Of a stretch of DNA of 53,758 nt, positions 46,525 through 53,736 are shown one piece after another (positions within the stretch are counted from its first letter, which is position 1; each line of letters starts with the position of its first letter). The stretch lies in contig JBGQHM010000003.1 of NCBI GenBank assembly GCA_041497995.1, forward strand, positions 1 to 53,758, read 5' to 3'. The notes below the pieces were generated by a model. That model saw only the letters and a list, made by a program, of their open reading frames with translations. It was not told the DNA's origin and ran no database searches. Origin of the DNA: DATKMS01 sp041497995 (GTDB lineage Bacteria > Desulfobacterota > Binatia > HRBIN30). The position numbers and the translations under genes are program-made.

Positions 46525-46875
46525 TTGAGCGACCTGTCACCGCCAGGGGCCGGGCTCCTTGCCACGGCGCGCCCGGACTTCACGCCACCCTGGCCAGCGC
46601 GCTCCAACCTGACCACCGTGCAGCTCACCCGGCTCACCAAGCGCCAGGCGCGGGACATGGTGGAACGGCTCGCGGGCAAAGGACGGCAGGCGGGGACGCC
46701 TGTCCCACTAGAACAGAAAGAAAGATCGCCAGAAGAAAAATCAAATGGAGTGGCGCAGGCGTCCCTGCCTGCGCACCTTATTCCGGACGAGGTGCTCGAG
46801 CAGATCAGCAACTCCGATGAAGCCAGTCGAGAGTTGACAGTTCAGAATCGAGAGTCCCTACACCGGCCACTCTGA
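46525..46875 (+). pseudogene. Remnant of a cyclase/STAND-ATPase signalling gene carrying a REP-like element
   Basis: The frame reads LLATARPDFTPPW, then LTTVQLTRLTKRQARDMVER, and later IPDEVLEQISNSDEA. This matches a conserved stretch of the STAND ATPase in cyclase-ATPase-TPR proteins (L.TxRPxF.PPW..., L.RL..RQ...M...., LP.EVL.QI...TDG), usually contiguous. Here the match is split by an REP-like inverted repeat (46686-46772), which happens to keep the frame open. No start domain, Walker motifs or TPRs remain. It is a short leftover of the same family as the remnants at 1.8-7.3 kb. Confidence 0.6.
46686..46772. repeat. REP/BIME-like inverted repeat pair
   Basis: Arm 1 is 46686-46708 and arm 2 is 46750-46772. 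Arm 1 and the reverse complement of arm 2 match at 20 of 23 positions (core GGGACGCCTG in both), separated by 41 bases. Each arm also holds its own small palindrome (GGCGT/ACGCC type). This is the layout of paired REP elements. It interrupts the ATPase remnant at 46525-46875. Confidence 0.6.
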
Positions 46876-46908
46876 ACTCTCGACTGTCGACTGTGCACTC
46901 CTGTCCAC
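46826..46908. repeat. Imperfect inverted repeat of GAGAGT/GACAGT units
   Basis: CAGTCGAGAGTTGACAGTTC (from 46827) and the reverse complement of the CTGAACTCTCGACTGTCGAC stretch (about 46872-46891) are similar, and each consists of short related units (GAGAGT, GACAGT, CTCTCGACT). The segment is non-coding and low in information. Together with the REP-like pair it fills most of the 469-base space between the small exported protein and luxE. Confidence 0.4.
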
Positions 46909-46947
46909 CGAAGGGCTTCGATGCGGTTGCTCACGTTGCTCACACGC

Positions 46948-48012
46948 TTACAGAAAATCGGCGACAGCCAGCGAGCAGCCGCGGGCCTCAGCGGCTTGCA
47001 CGCGGCCCAGTACCTCGATCCCGTCGGAGGTCACGCGTCCGATGTCCTCGGTCAGCACCGCCAGCGCCGTGCCCGCGTTGGCGAGGTCGATGTGACAGAG
47101 AACGCCCGGCGCGCCGGGCGCGACTTCCCGCAGGTTGCCCGGATCGAGGACGAGCGTGCGCAGCCAGTCGGGGCCTGCGAGGGCGCGATGCGTCACGCGG
47201 CCCTGGTGACGATCGCGGATGACGTTGTCGTAGAACTGTGACGACAGCTCGGTCATGCCGTACTCGTTGGCGACGAAGTAGCCGGGAATCGCGAACAGGT
47301 TCCAGACGGCTTGAAGGAGGCCGTGCCGCGACATCGGCCGCGGTGCGCCCTTGGTGCCGCCGGTGTCCATCAAGCGGCTGCTGTGCGGCAGTCGGAACGC
47401 CCAGCCGGCGTCACGGCAGTGGTCGAAGAAGCGGATCAGTGCGGCAGTCGTCGTCATGATGCATACCGGTCCGCCGTCGCGTTCACTCTGACGCAGCGCT
47501 TCGCTGAAGCCGGTCCAGTCGAGCCGGTCAGCAGTGGCGAAGGGCGCGCTGCCCCCGCTGCCGAATCGGTCGATTGCCCAGTCGACCATCTGCGCCAGCG
47601 ACGATTCGGGGCGTTCGGCGGCGGAGGGAATCAACGACAGGATGCGGAGATCGCTGACGTCCGGAAATAGAAAAGCCTTCAAGCCACCGAGGGCGGCGAC
47701 GTGGTACAGGCGCAGATCCGGCATCGCATGGCGACCCCGCTGCTCGGGTCCTTGTGTCGTGCCGGTGGTGAGGAACGTCCGCTGCGGTGGCCCGCAGTGC
47801 AGCGCCACGTGCTTGAAGGCCAGCGTCGGTACGGGAGGAATCGCCTGCCACTGGGTGATCGTCGCCGGTGTCGCGCCGCGCCGCTCGCACACGCGCCGAT
47901 ACGCGGGGATGGATTCGAATTGGTGTGCGAAGACCTCGAGCGCCAGCGTCGCGAAATCGGCGCTGGCGGGGTCGCCGATGAATGCCAGGACCTTGTCGTG
48001 GATCGGGTGAAT
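46948..48012 (-). CDS. luxE: LuxE-like acyl-protein synthetase, probable ATT start
   Basis: 354 residues if begun at ATT 48012. LuxE family motifs: FESIPAYRRVCERRG, IPPVPTLAFKHVAL, TTGTTQGPEQRGRHAMPDL (nucleotide loop), RLMDTGGTKGAPRPMSR and FVANEYGMTELSSQFYDN. LuxE activates a fatty acid with ATP and holds the acyl group for LuxC. The conserved N-terminal 40 residues (HPIHDKVLAFIGDPASADFA and on) extend beyond the first GTG (47892), yet the frame back to the stop near 48126 has no ATG, GTG or TTG. ATT at 48012 has AAAGGGA 7 bases upstream. A LuxC partner is at 44311-45627 on the same strand. A sequencing error at the start codon is the alternative. Confidence 0.87.
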   Translation of the reverse strand: MHPIHDKVLAFIGDPASADFATLALEVFAHQFESIPAYRRVCERRGATPATITQWQAIPPVPTLAFKHVALHCGPPQRTFLTTGTTQGPEQRGRHAMPDLRLYHVAALGGLKAFLFPDVSDLRILSLIPSAAERPESSLAQMVDWAIDRFGSGGSAPFATADRLDWTGFSEALRQSERDGGPVCIMTTTAALIRFFDHCRDAGWAFRLPHSSRLMDTGGTKGAPRPMSRHGLLQAVWNLFAIPGYFVANEYGMTELSSQFYDNVIRDRHQGRVTHRALAGPDWLRTLVLDPGNLREVAPGAPGVLCHIDLANAGTALAVLTEDIGRVTSDGIEVLGRVQAAEARGCSLAVADFL

Positions 48013-48026
48013 GGTGGGATCCCTTT
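48010..48026 (-). promoter_or_regulatory. Shine-Dalgarno and candidate ATT start codon of luxE
   Basis: Minus strand: AAAGGGA (48026-48020), seven bases, ATT (48012-48010), then CAC CCG ATC CAC GAC AAG. Spacing equals that of the RRM gene start at 31603-31619. No canonical start lies between the upstream in-frame stop and residue 41 of the protein. Confidence 0.55.
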
Positions 48027-48051
48027 GCGTCGCGGTTGGCAGAACACGGGA

Positions 48052-48070
48052 GGCGGGTTTGAAACCCGCC
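48052..48070. repeat. Perfect 9-bp palindrome between trmL and luxE
   Basis: GGCGGGTTT-G-AAACCCGCC: two 9-base arms around one central base, in the 76-base gap after the trmL stop. A one-base loop makes it a poor RNA hairpin unless the ends breathe. A REP-type palindrome is more likely than a terminator; no T-run follows on the minus strand. Confidence 0.5.
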
Positions 48071-48088
48071 GCTACAGCCTGATGCGTA

Positions 48089-48610
48089 TCACGTTCTGCC
48101 CAGTTGGCGGAGCGCTTCGTACACCACTACCGACGCCGCGTTCGACAGGTTGAGGCTGCGGACGTGCGGGCTGAAGATGGGGATGACGTAGGTCTCCTCG
48201 CGGTGCGCGGCCAGCAAGGGTCCCGGTAGCCCCTTGGTCTCCGAGCCGAACACGAGGTAGTCACCGGCCGCGTACCGAGCCGTGAGATAGCTGCGCGTCG
48301 CACGCGCCGAGAAGAAGTGCATGCGGGCGCCGCGGTGTTGGGCGCGGAAGTGCGGCCAGTCGTCGTGCACCTGCACATCGACGTACGGCCAATAGTCGAG
48401 GCCGGCGCGTTTCAAGTGGCGGTTGTCGAGCGAGAAGCCGAGCGGGCGGATGAGATGCAGCCGGACCTGAGTCGCGGCGCACAGTCGTGCGATGCTGCCC
48501 GTGTTGGGCGGGATCTCCGGTGCCACCAGCACGACGTGCAGTGCGGGCTCGCCCGCGGGCTCGCCTGCGGGATCGCCGTCGGAACAAGGTTCTTGGCGGT
48601 TGAAACTCAT
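48089..48610 (-). CDS. trmL: tRNA (cytidine/uridine-34 2'-O)-methyltransferase TrmL (SpoU/SPOUT)
   Basis: 173 residues from ATG 48610. SPOUT methyltransferase motifs: VLVAPEIPPNTGSIARLCAA (motif 1 with the conserved Asn), LVFGSETKGLP (motif 2) and RSLNLSNAASVVVYEALRQL (motif 3 knot). TrmL methylates the wobble ribose of two leucine tRNAs. The N-terminus carries a short low-complexity stretch with repeated GEPA units (DPAGEPAGEPA) that is absent from E. coli TrmL and comes from a GGCTCGCC-type DNA repeat. A start at 48652 would add 14 residues. The Shine-Dalgarno is weak. Confidence 0.92.
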   Translation of the reverse strand: MSFNRQEPCSDGDPAGEPAGEPALHVVLVAPEIPPNTGSIARLCAATQVRLHLIRPLGFSLDNRHLKRAGLDYWPYVDVQVHDDWPHFRAQHRGARMHFFSARATRSYLTARYAAGDYLVFGSETKGLPGPLLAAHREETYVIPIFSPHVRSLNLSNAASVVVYEALRQLGRT

Positions 48611-48688
48611 CGCGCTTGAGTCAAGTTTGCGAGAGCAACCCATAGCGACCAACGGGAGCGGCCCATAGAAAGGCGCTGGGCGCAGCCC

Positions 48689-49150
48689 CTAGGCGATGGG
48701 ATGCGCGCGGCCGCCACAACGCAGTTGGAATCGGCCGGGGTCGACTTCTTCGATGAAGTTCGCCAGTTGGTAGTACGCCGCGCGTAAGAAGCGGGCGCTC
48801 TCGCTGCCGTTCTTCACGCGGCAGTACAGCACGTCGTCGGCGCCGACATGCAGGCTGTCGGGATCGAGCACCTCAGTCGTCGCGTCGTTGAGATCGACGG
48901 TGAATTGTCCCGGCACCGCAGTCTCCACCGCGGTCACCACATATGGAGTGTCCTCGATCTCGACGTCGGCGTGGTAGCGTTCGTCGATCCAGATCTCGTA
49001 GCCGTTGCCGCTGGGCTTACGGCGCACGTAGCGGCTGAAGAGCCGGGCCAGGCGTTCGTGGACCACGGGGTCTTCATCCGCGTACCAGCGCCCGTCGCTA
49101 CGAAATGTCAGCTTGGAGGTGTGAATGGAATAGAAGCCGGCGGCGGGCAT
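48689..49150 (-). CDS. DUF1285-like protein
   Basis: 153 residues. The order of motifs (FRSDGRWYADEDPVVHERLA, RLFSRYVRRKPSGNGYEIWI, DVEIEDTPYVVTAVE) fits DUF1285, a family of small soluble proteins with double psi-beta-like folds. A function is not established. The ATG is 18 bases downstream of the dtd stop, so the two genes are probably co-transcribed, though this does not show a joint role. Confidence 0.75.
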   Translation of the reverse strand: MPAAGFYSIHTSKLTFRSDGRWYADEDPVVHERLARLFSRYVRRKPSGNGYEIWIDERYHADVEIEDTPYVVTAVETAVPGQFTVDLNDATTEVLDPDSLHVGADDVLYCRVKNGSESARFLRAAYYQLANFIEEVDPGRFQLRCGGRAHPIA

Positions 49151-49168
49151 GGGGCGACGGGTGGAGGG

Positions 49169-49615
49169 TCAACGATCCTTGCTATCCAAGAGAATCGTCA
49201 CCGGTCCGTCGTTGATCAGCTCGACCTGCATGTGTGCACCAAACTCACCACTCGCTACAGGAGTCCCCTGCTTGCGTGCCTGCTGCAACAGGTGCTGGTA
49301 GAGGGGAACCGCTTGCTCTGGCCGCGCCGCGTGGGTGAAGGATGGACGGCGTCCTTTGCCGGTATCGGCGAGGAGCGTGAACTGCGACACCAGGAGTAGT
49401 TCCCCGCGGATGTCCCGTAGCGATTTGTCGAACTTGCCCACCTCGTTTTCGAAGATTCGTAGATCAAGCAGCTTGTCGAGCAGCCAGTCCGCCTCGGCTT
49501 CGGTATCGTCGGATGCGATACCGACGAGGACCAGGAGCCCTCGCCGGATCGCCCCCACCAGCCGTTCGCCGACCGTGACGCGAGCGGCGGACACGCGCTG
49601 CACGACGGCGCGCAC
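49169..49615 (-). CDS. dtd: D-aminoacyl-tRNA deacylase Dtd
   Basis: 148 residues, the standard length. MRAVVQRVSAARVTVGERLV at the start, the SQFTLLAD motif (about residues 77-84) and the Gly-cisPro motif NDGPVTI near the end identify Dtd, which hydrolyses D-aminoacyl-tRNA mischarges. The start GTG or ATG is set by the conserved MRAVVQRV. A short Asp-rich gene begins 167 bases upstream of it on the same strand. Confidence 0.95.
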   Translation of the reverse strand: MRAVVQRVSAARVTVGERLVGAIRRGLLVLVGIASDDTEAEADWLLDKLLDLRIFENEVGKFDKSLRDIRGELLLVSQFTLLADTGKGRRPSFTHAARPEQAVPLYQHLLQQARKQGTPVASGEFGAHMQVELINDGPVTILLDSKDR

Positions 49616-49629
49616 GGTTCACTGCTCAG

Positions 49630-49782
49630 CTAATCGTCCTCGTCGATGTCGTCGTCATCATCGTCGTCGTCGAGGTCGTCATCGTCATCGTCGTCCAAAT
49701 CGTCGTCGTCGTCTTCCTCGTCGTCGTCCAAATCCTCTTCCTCTTCGTCTTCTTCCTTACGGAACTCGAGCCGATCGTCCAT
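49630..49782 (-). CDS. Highly acidic 50-residue protein
   Basis: The ATG at 49782 has GGGAGG 6 bases upstream, a strong ribosome site that argues for real translation. After MDDRLEFRKEEDEEEEDL the sequence is nearly all Asp with a few Leu, Ile and Glu. 40 of 50 residues are acidic and only three are basic. The DNA is made of imperfect GAC/GAT tandem repeats, so the length probably varies between strains. The protein should be unfolded; metal or protein binding, or histone/nucleic acid mimicry, are possible roles but unproven. It ends 14 bases before the dtd start. Confidence 0.7.
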   Translation of the reverse strand: MDDRLEFRKEEDEEEEDLDDDEEDDDDDLDDDDDDDLDDDDDDDDIDEDD

Positions 49783-49896
49783 CTCTGCCTCCCTCTGATG
49801 GTCCCAGTGTCCGGTGCGGGCCACCCCGCCGCCCGTTCCAGCATGCGCCCCCTATCCACGGCTCTGTGCAAAGTCAAATCCGAAATTGCTCTGCCG

Positions 49897-50469
49897 TCAG
49901 CGCTCGATCACGACGCGTGTCCCAAGCGGGACGAGGTCATACAGTTCGTCGATATCCTGGTTGAAGAGCGAGACGCAGCCGGCGGTCCAGTTGACGCCGC
50001 GGCGGTTGAGGCGTTCGTCTTCCGTGCCGTGGATGCCGACGGCGCCGCCGACTCCCGGCACGCTGCGGCCGCGCTCGGGAAGCAAGCCTCTGGCGCGGCT
50101 CCATTCGTACATCTCGAGGTTCCGTGGCGTCGGGTAATCGAGCAGCATGAAGCGCGACCAAAACGGATGATAGTACTTCTTCACGATGTGATACTCACCC
50201 TCGGGCGTACGCTTGTCTCCTTCATACAGCTTGGCCCACACGGGCTCTTTGCCGAGCACGACCGCATAGGTTTTCACCGGCTGGGTGCCCTCGTAGAGCG
50301 TCAGCGTGCGATCCGTCTTGCGTACGCGGATCCAGCGCTCCGGGGGCGGCGCTTCCTGGACCACGACCGGCGCGGGCGGTGCTGGGCGTTCGCCCCCAAA
50401 GCAACCGGCCAACAACACAGTGCCGACCACCATGAGCAGCAGGCGGCGGTTTGTTCGACGTAGCGTCAC
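49897..50469 (-). CDS. L,D-transpeptidase (YkuD domain) lipoprotein
   Basis: 190 residues from the GTG at 50469. Basic N-region (TLRRTNRR), hydrophobic core and lipobox VLLAGC, so probably a lipoprotein. A Pro-rich linker leads to the YkuD domain: RTLTLYEGTQPVKTYAVVLG, then GIHGTEDERLNRRGVNW and TAGCVSLFNQD containing the active-site His and Cys. Family members form 3-3 peptidoglycan cross-links or anchor lipoproteins. An earlier in-frame TTG at 50508 is rejected because it falls in a good sigma70 promoter. An ATG at 50433 would lose the basic N-region. Confidence 0.88.
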   Translation of the reverse strand: MTLRRTNRRLLLMVVGTVLLAGCFGGERPAPPAPVVVQEAPPPERWIRVRKTDRTLTLYEGTQPVKTYAVVLGKEPVWAKLYEGDKRTPEGEYHIVKKYYHPFWSRFMLLDYPTPRNLEMYEWSRARGLLPERGRSVPGVGGAVGIHGTEDERLNRRGVNWTAGCVSLFNQDIDELYDLVPLGTRVVIER

Positions 50470-50479
50470 GCTGCCCGTG

Positions 50480-50508
50480 AGAATAAATTCCAAGCGTTTT
50501 CTTGACAA
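50480..50508 (-). promoter_or_regulatory. Sigma70-type promoter of the L,D-transpeptidase gene
   Basis: Minus strand: TTGTCA (50508-50503), exactly 17 bases, TATTCT (50485-50480). The GTG at 50469 would lie only about 4 bases after the likely +1, so the mRNA would be nearly leaderless if this start is right. The ATG at 50433 would have a leader of about 40 bases. Confidence 0.6.
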
Positions 50509-50544
50509 CTGTGCCGCGTCTCCCCTAAGAGGCTGCCGATCATT

Positions 50545-50555
50545 TGATTAAATCA
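50545..50555. promoter_or_regulatory. AT-rich dyad ahead of the second TetR gene
   Basis: TGATT-A-AATCA is a 5-bp-arm palindrome in the 103-base gap between the divergent L,D-transpeptidase and tetR genes, 17 bases upstream of the tetR ATG. It could be the regulator's operator. Short palindromes occur by chance, so this is weak. Confidence 0.35.
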
Positions 50556-50572
50556 CTAGCTTGAAGACTGCA

Positions 50573-51208
50573 ATGCGGTCCGCACTCGAAAAGGCACGCG
50601 AGGCCCCGTCCTCGACCAAAGCGCGGATTCTCGGCGCCGCCGAAGAGGTGTTCGCGACGAAGGGCTTTGCCGGCGCCTCGACGCGCGAGATCGCCGCCAA
50701 AGCGAACGTGAACATCTCCAGTCTCCACTATCACTGGGAATCGAAGGAGACGCTGTATTTTGCGGTCTTCGAAAACATCTACGACCGCATTCTCGACCTG
50801 GTACGCCGCGCGATGCCGGCAGAGGCTGGTCAGCCGGCCAGCCAGTCGGTGGTCGACGACGCCGTTGGTGGTATCTTCGACTACTATGCAGACCATCCCA
50901 ACGTTCCGAAGCTCCTCGTCCGCCGGCTGCTCGAGAATGAGGAAAGCCACGTCGACATCGAGCGCGACATCTTGCAGCCTGCATGGAAAGTATTTGCCGG
51001 ATGGACGCAGGCCTTCGGTGGCCGCAAGCTCAAGGACGTCGACTCGCAGCTCTTCATGCTGACGGTGCAAAGCGTTGTGCTGCTGTTCCTGCTCGATAGC
51101 CGCCAGTTCACGAGCCTGCTCGGTGGCAGCGTCTACACGCCGGAGGTGCGCCGCCGCGTGCGCGCCCATATGATCAAGCTGGTGCACAAGATGTTGGAAC
51201 GCGACTGA
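50573..51208 (+). CDS. TetR family regulator
   Basis: 211 residues from ATG 50573; a TTG at 50561 would add four. HTH region: TKARILGAAEEVFATKGFAG, ASTREIAAKANVNISSLHYH, WESKETLYFAVFENIYDRI. The helical C-terminus is a ligand domain of the TetR_C type seen in fatty acid and efflux regulators. It lies 18 bases upstream of the 2-hydroxyacid dehydrogenase gene and likely controls it and the kinase. The effector is unknown. Confidence 0.9.
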   Translation: MRSALEKAREAPSSTKARILGAAEEVFATKGFAGASTREIAAKANVNISSLHYHWESKETLYFAVFENIYDRILDLVRRAMPAEAGQPASQSVVDDAVGGIFDYYADHPNVPKLLVRRLLENEESHVDIERDILQPAWKVFAGWTQAFGGRKLKDVDSQLFMLTVQSVVLLFLLDSRQFTSLLGGSVYTPEVRRRVRAHMIKLVHKMLERD

Positions 51209-51226
51209 CGCGTCCGTAGGAGTTCG

Positions 51227-52231
51227 ATGAAAGCGTTGATCACTGCTTCCTTCCACCCCGATGGGCTGGCCCGCCTGCGCCGTCACATGGACGTGGTGCA
51301 TGAAGACTGGCGAGCGAGCAAGCGGATCTATTTTGACGGAGAGAAATTCGCGGCGCGCATCAATGAGGTTGGCGCTGACGTGCTGATCGTGGAGGCCGAT
51401 CTGGCACACGACGACGTGCTCAATGCCTGCCGTCTGAAGCTGATCGGCTGCTGTCGTGGCGACCCCATCAACATCGGGATCGAGCGCGCCACCGCACTGG
51501 GCATCCCGGTGCTGTTCACGCCGGCGCGTAACGCCGACGCGGTGGCGGACCTGACCGTCGGCTACATGCTGGCGCTGGCGCGCAACATCTTCACCGTCAA
51601 CTGGCTGCTCAAGCGGGCCGAGATGCGCTTCGAGAAGACGTCGGACTACCTCGACGTCTATGAGCGCTACGGCGGGTTCGAGCTGGGCGGCGTCACCGTC
51701 GGCATCGTCGGCTTCGGTGCCATCGGGCGCGGCGTGGCGCAACGCCTGCACGGATTCGGAACGCGCATCGTCGCGTACGATCCGCACGTACCCGCCGCGG
51801 TGTTCGCGGCACATCATGCGACTCAGGTTGGACTCGACGAGTTGCTGCCGCAGGCCGACATTCTGACGGTGCACTGTCCCGACCTGCCCGCGACGCAGGG
51901 GCTCATCGGCCCGGCGCAGATCCGCTCGCTCAAGCGTGGCGCCTACGTGCTCAACTTGGCGCGCGCGGCGGTGGTTGACGAAGACGCCCTCTACGAGGCG
52001 CTGATCGACGGGCACGTTGCCGGCGCCGCGTTCGATGTCTTCCGCGACGAGCCACTGCGCGTCGACAACCGCTTCGTTGCACTACCGAACGTGCTGGCGT
52101 CGCCGCATTTGGGTGGAGCGACGCGTGATGTCATCCGCCATCAGACGGACATCATCGTCGACGGTATCGAATCATGGCTTGCCGGCCGGCAACCGGCGCA
52201 CATCGTCAATCCCGAAGTCCTCGCGAAGTGA
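51227..52231 (+). CDS. D-isomer-specific 2-hydroxyacid dehydrogenase
   Basis: 334 residues, with TAGGAG 6 bases before the ATG. The NAD-binding motif is VGIVGFGAIGRGVAQRLHGF (GxGxxG), followed by the Asp of VAYDPH. The catalytic Arg lies in LNLARAAVVDEDAL, the Glu in FRDEPL and the His in LASPHLGGAT. It should oxidise or reduce a 2-hydroxy/2-keto acid pair. It is followed after 3 bases by the FGGY kinase gene and preceded by tetR, which suggests a small regulated catabolic operon. Confidence 0.92.
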   Translation: MKALITASFHPDGLARLRRHMDVVHEDWRASKRIYFDGEKFAARINEVGADVLIVEADLAHDDVLNACRLKLIGCCRGDPINIGIERATALGIPVLFTPARNADAVADLTVGYMLALARNIFTVNWLLKRAEMRFEKTSDYLDVYERYGGFELGGVTVGIVGFGAIGRGVAQRLHGFGTRIVAYDPHVPAAVFAAHHATQVGLDELLPQADILTVHCPDLPATQGLIGPAQIRSLKRGAYVLNLARAAVVDEDALYEALIDGHVAGAAFDVFRDEPLRVDNRFVALPNVLASPHLGGATRDVIRHQTDIIVDGIESWLAGRQPAHIVNPEVLAK

Positions 52232-52234
52232 CGC

Positions 52235-53731
52235 ATGCCCGCATTCGTCGCCCTCGATGCCGGCACCGGTGGCGGCAAGTGTGTGATCTTCGATACCGGC
52301 GGCACGGTGATCGGGGCGCATCGCGAACCGTGGAGCTACGACCTGACGTCCAACCCCGACGTGCCGTTCGTGAAGCAGTTCTCCTTCAGCGCACCGGCCT
52401 TCTGGGACATCTTGTGTCGCTGCACGCGCACGGCGCTCGGCCAAGCGGGTATCGCTCCGACTGACGTCGTGGGTATCGCAGCGACCAGTCAGCGGGAGGG
52501 CTGCGTCTTCCTCGACGTCCATGGCACCGAAGTGTACGCGGGTCCCAACCTCGACGCGCGTGGCTTCGCCGAGGGCTTGGAGGTGGTGAGTACGTTGGGC
52601 GGCGACCGGCTGTATCAGATCACCGGCCACTCCGCGCCGTTCATCTTCCCGATCGCGCGCTACCTGTGGTTCCGCAAGCACGGCTCGGGAACGGTTGCGC
52701 ATCTGCTGATGATCAACGACTGGATGACGTATCGCTTGAGCGGCGAGCTCTCGGCGGAACCCTCCAACGCCACCGAGTCGATGCTCTTCGATCTGCGCGG
52801 ACGTTGCTGGTCCGAGGAGATCTTGTCGACCTTCAACATCCCCGCGAGCATCCTGCCGCCCGTGCTGCGTGCCGGTGAGCGGGTTGGGTCCCTGACCGCA
52901 GCGGCGGCGGCGGCGACCGGGCTGCGTGCCGGGACACCGGTCTACGTCGGCGGTGCGGACACGCAGTGCTCGCTGCTTGGTGCGGGTGCGATCGAGCCGG
53001 AAGCCACGGCGGCGACGCTCGGCACGACGACACCGGTGCAAACGGTTGTGGACCACGCCACGTTCGATCCGCAGTCTCGACTGTGGGCCGGCTGCCATGT
53101 CGTGCCGGATCGCTGGGTCTTGGAGAGCAACGTCGGCGACACCGGCGACGCCTACCTGTGGCTGCTCGATCTGGTCAGTGGCGGTGCGCCGCGCGAGCAG
53201 CTCTACCGGCTCGGCGAGCAGCTGGCGGCCGACCGCTTCGGTGCGCCCACGATGCTGTTCGTCGGACCAACCTTGTTCGACCTGTCGAAGATGCGCTTCA
53301 ACCGTCCGGGTGGCATGCTCTTCCCGTTCCCGGCGCTCCACGTCCGTCCCGACCGCGCGACGTTCATCCGCGCCTTCATGGAAAATATCGCCTATGCGCT
53401 GCGCGGTAACATCGGACAGATCGAGGCGATCACCGGGCGCAAGACCGCGGCGCTGACGTTGAGCGGTGGGATGACGCGCAGCGCGGTGTTGCCGCGGGTG
53501 ATCACCGACGTGACGGGTCTCTCCGTGCGAGTTGCCCGCGAGCCGGAGAGCGCCGCGCTCGGCTGTGCGATGCTGATTGCGGCCAGCGAGAGCGGTGGCT
53601 TTACGTCGGCGGTCAACACCATGGTTCACCACACGCAGCTCGAACCCGACGCGCAGCAGCACGAGCGCTACGAAGCGCCGTACGCCAAGTGGCGTGAGCT
53701 GCACGACCGGTTGGACGATATCGAGGTATAG
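52235..53731 (+). CDS. FGGY-family carbohydrate kinase, LsrK-like
   Basis: 498 residues, the standard FGGY length. N-terminal phosphate loop ALDAGTGGGKCVIFD, substrate region TSQREG and INDWMTYRLSGELSAEPSNA, ATP-binding TLGTTTPVQ and LSGGMTRSAVLPRVITDVTG. Resemblance to the autoinducer-2 kinase LsrK is seen in ALDAGTG, the REG motif, the PSNAT segment and the end with DAQQHERYEAPYAKWRELHD. The substrate may be a polyol, sugar acid or AI-2-like compound; no lsr transporter or lsrF/lsrG is visible. The start codon overlaps no neighbour and is 3 bases after the dehydrogenase stop. Confidence 0.85.
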   Translation: MPAFVALDAGTGGGKCVIFDTGGTVIGAHREPWSYDLTSNPDVPFVKQFSFSAPAFWDILCRCTRTALGQAGIAPTDVVGIAATSQREGCVFLDVHGTEVYAGPNLDARGFAEGLEVVSTLGGDRLYQITGHSAPFIFPIARYLWFRKHGSGTVAHLLMINDWMTYRLSGELSAEPSNATESMLFDLRGRCWSEEILSTFNIPASILPPVLRAGERVGSLTAAAAAATGLRAGTPVYVGGADTQCSLLGAGAIEPEATAATLGTTTPVQTVVDHATFDPQSRLWAGCHVVPDRWVLESNVGDTGDAYLWLLDLVSGGAPREQLYRLGEQLAADRFGAPTMLFVGPTLFDLSKMRFNRPGGMLFPFPALHVRPDRATFIRAFMENIAYALRGNIGQIEAITGRKTAALTLSGGMTRSAVLPRVITDVTGLSVRVAREPESAALGCAMLIAASESGGFTSAVNTMVHHTQLEPDAQQHERYEAPYAKWRELHDRLDDIEV

Positions 53732-53736
53732 CCGCC

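Noticed and set aside
41821..48012. Bioluminescence operon
   Set aside because: LuxC and LuxE homologues are present, but no luxA, luxB or luxD was found, and LuxCE-type proteins occur in many non-luminous bacteria.
49650..49730. CRISPR array or microsatellite only
   Set aside because: The GTC/GAC units are 3-6 bases with no spacers, and the frame has a start, ribosome site and stop. It is treated as a coding repeat.
52172..53704. A 510-codon minus-strand open frame opposite the FGGY kinase
   Set aside because: Same reason: antisense to a clear enzyme gene, shadow composition, no domain.
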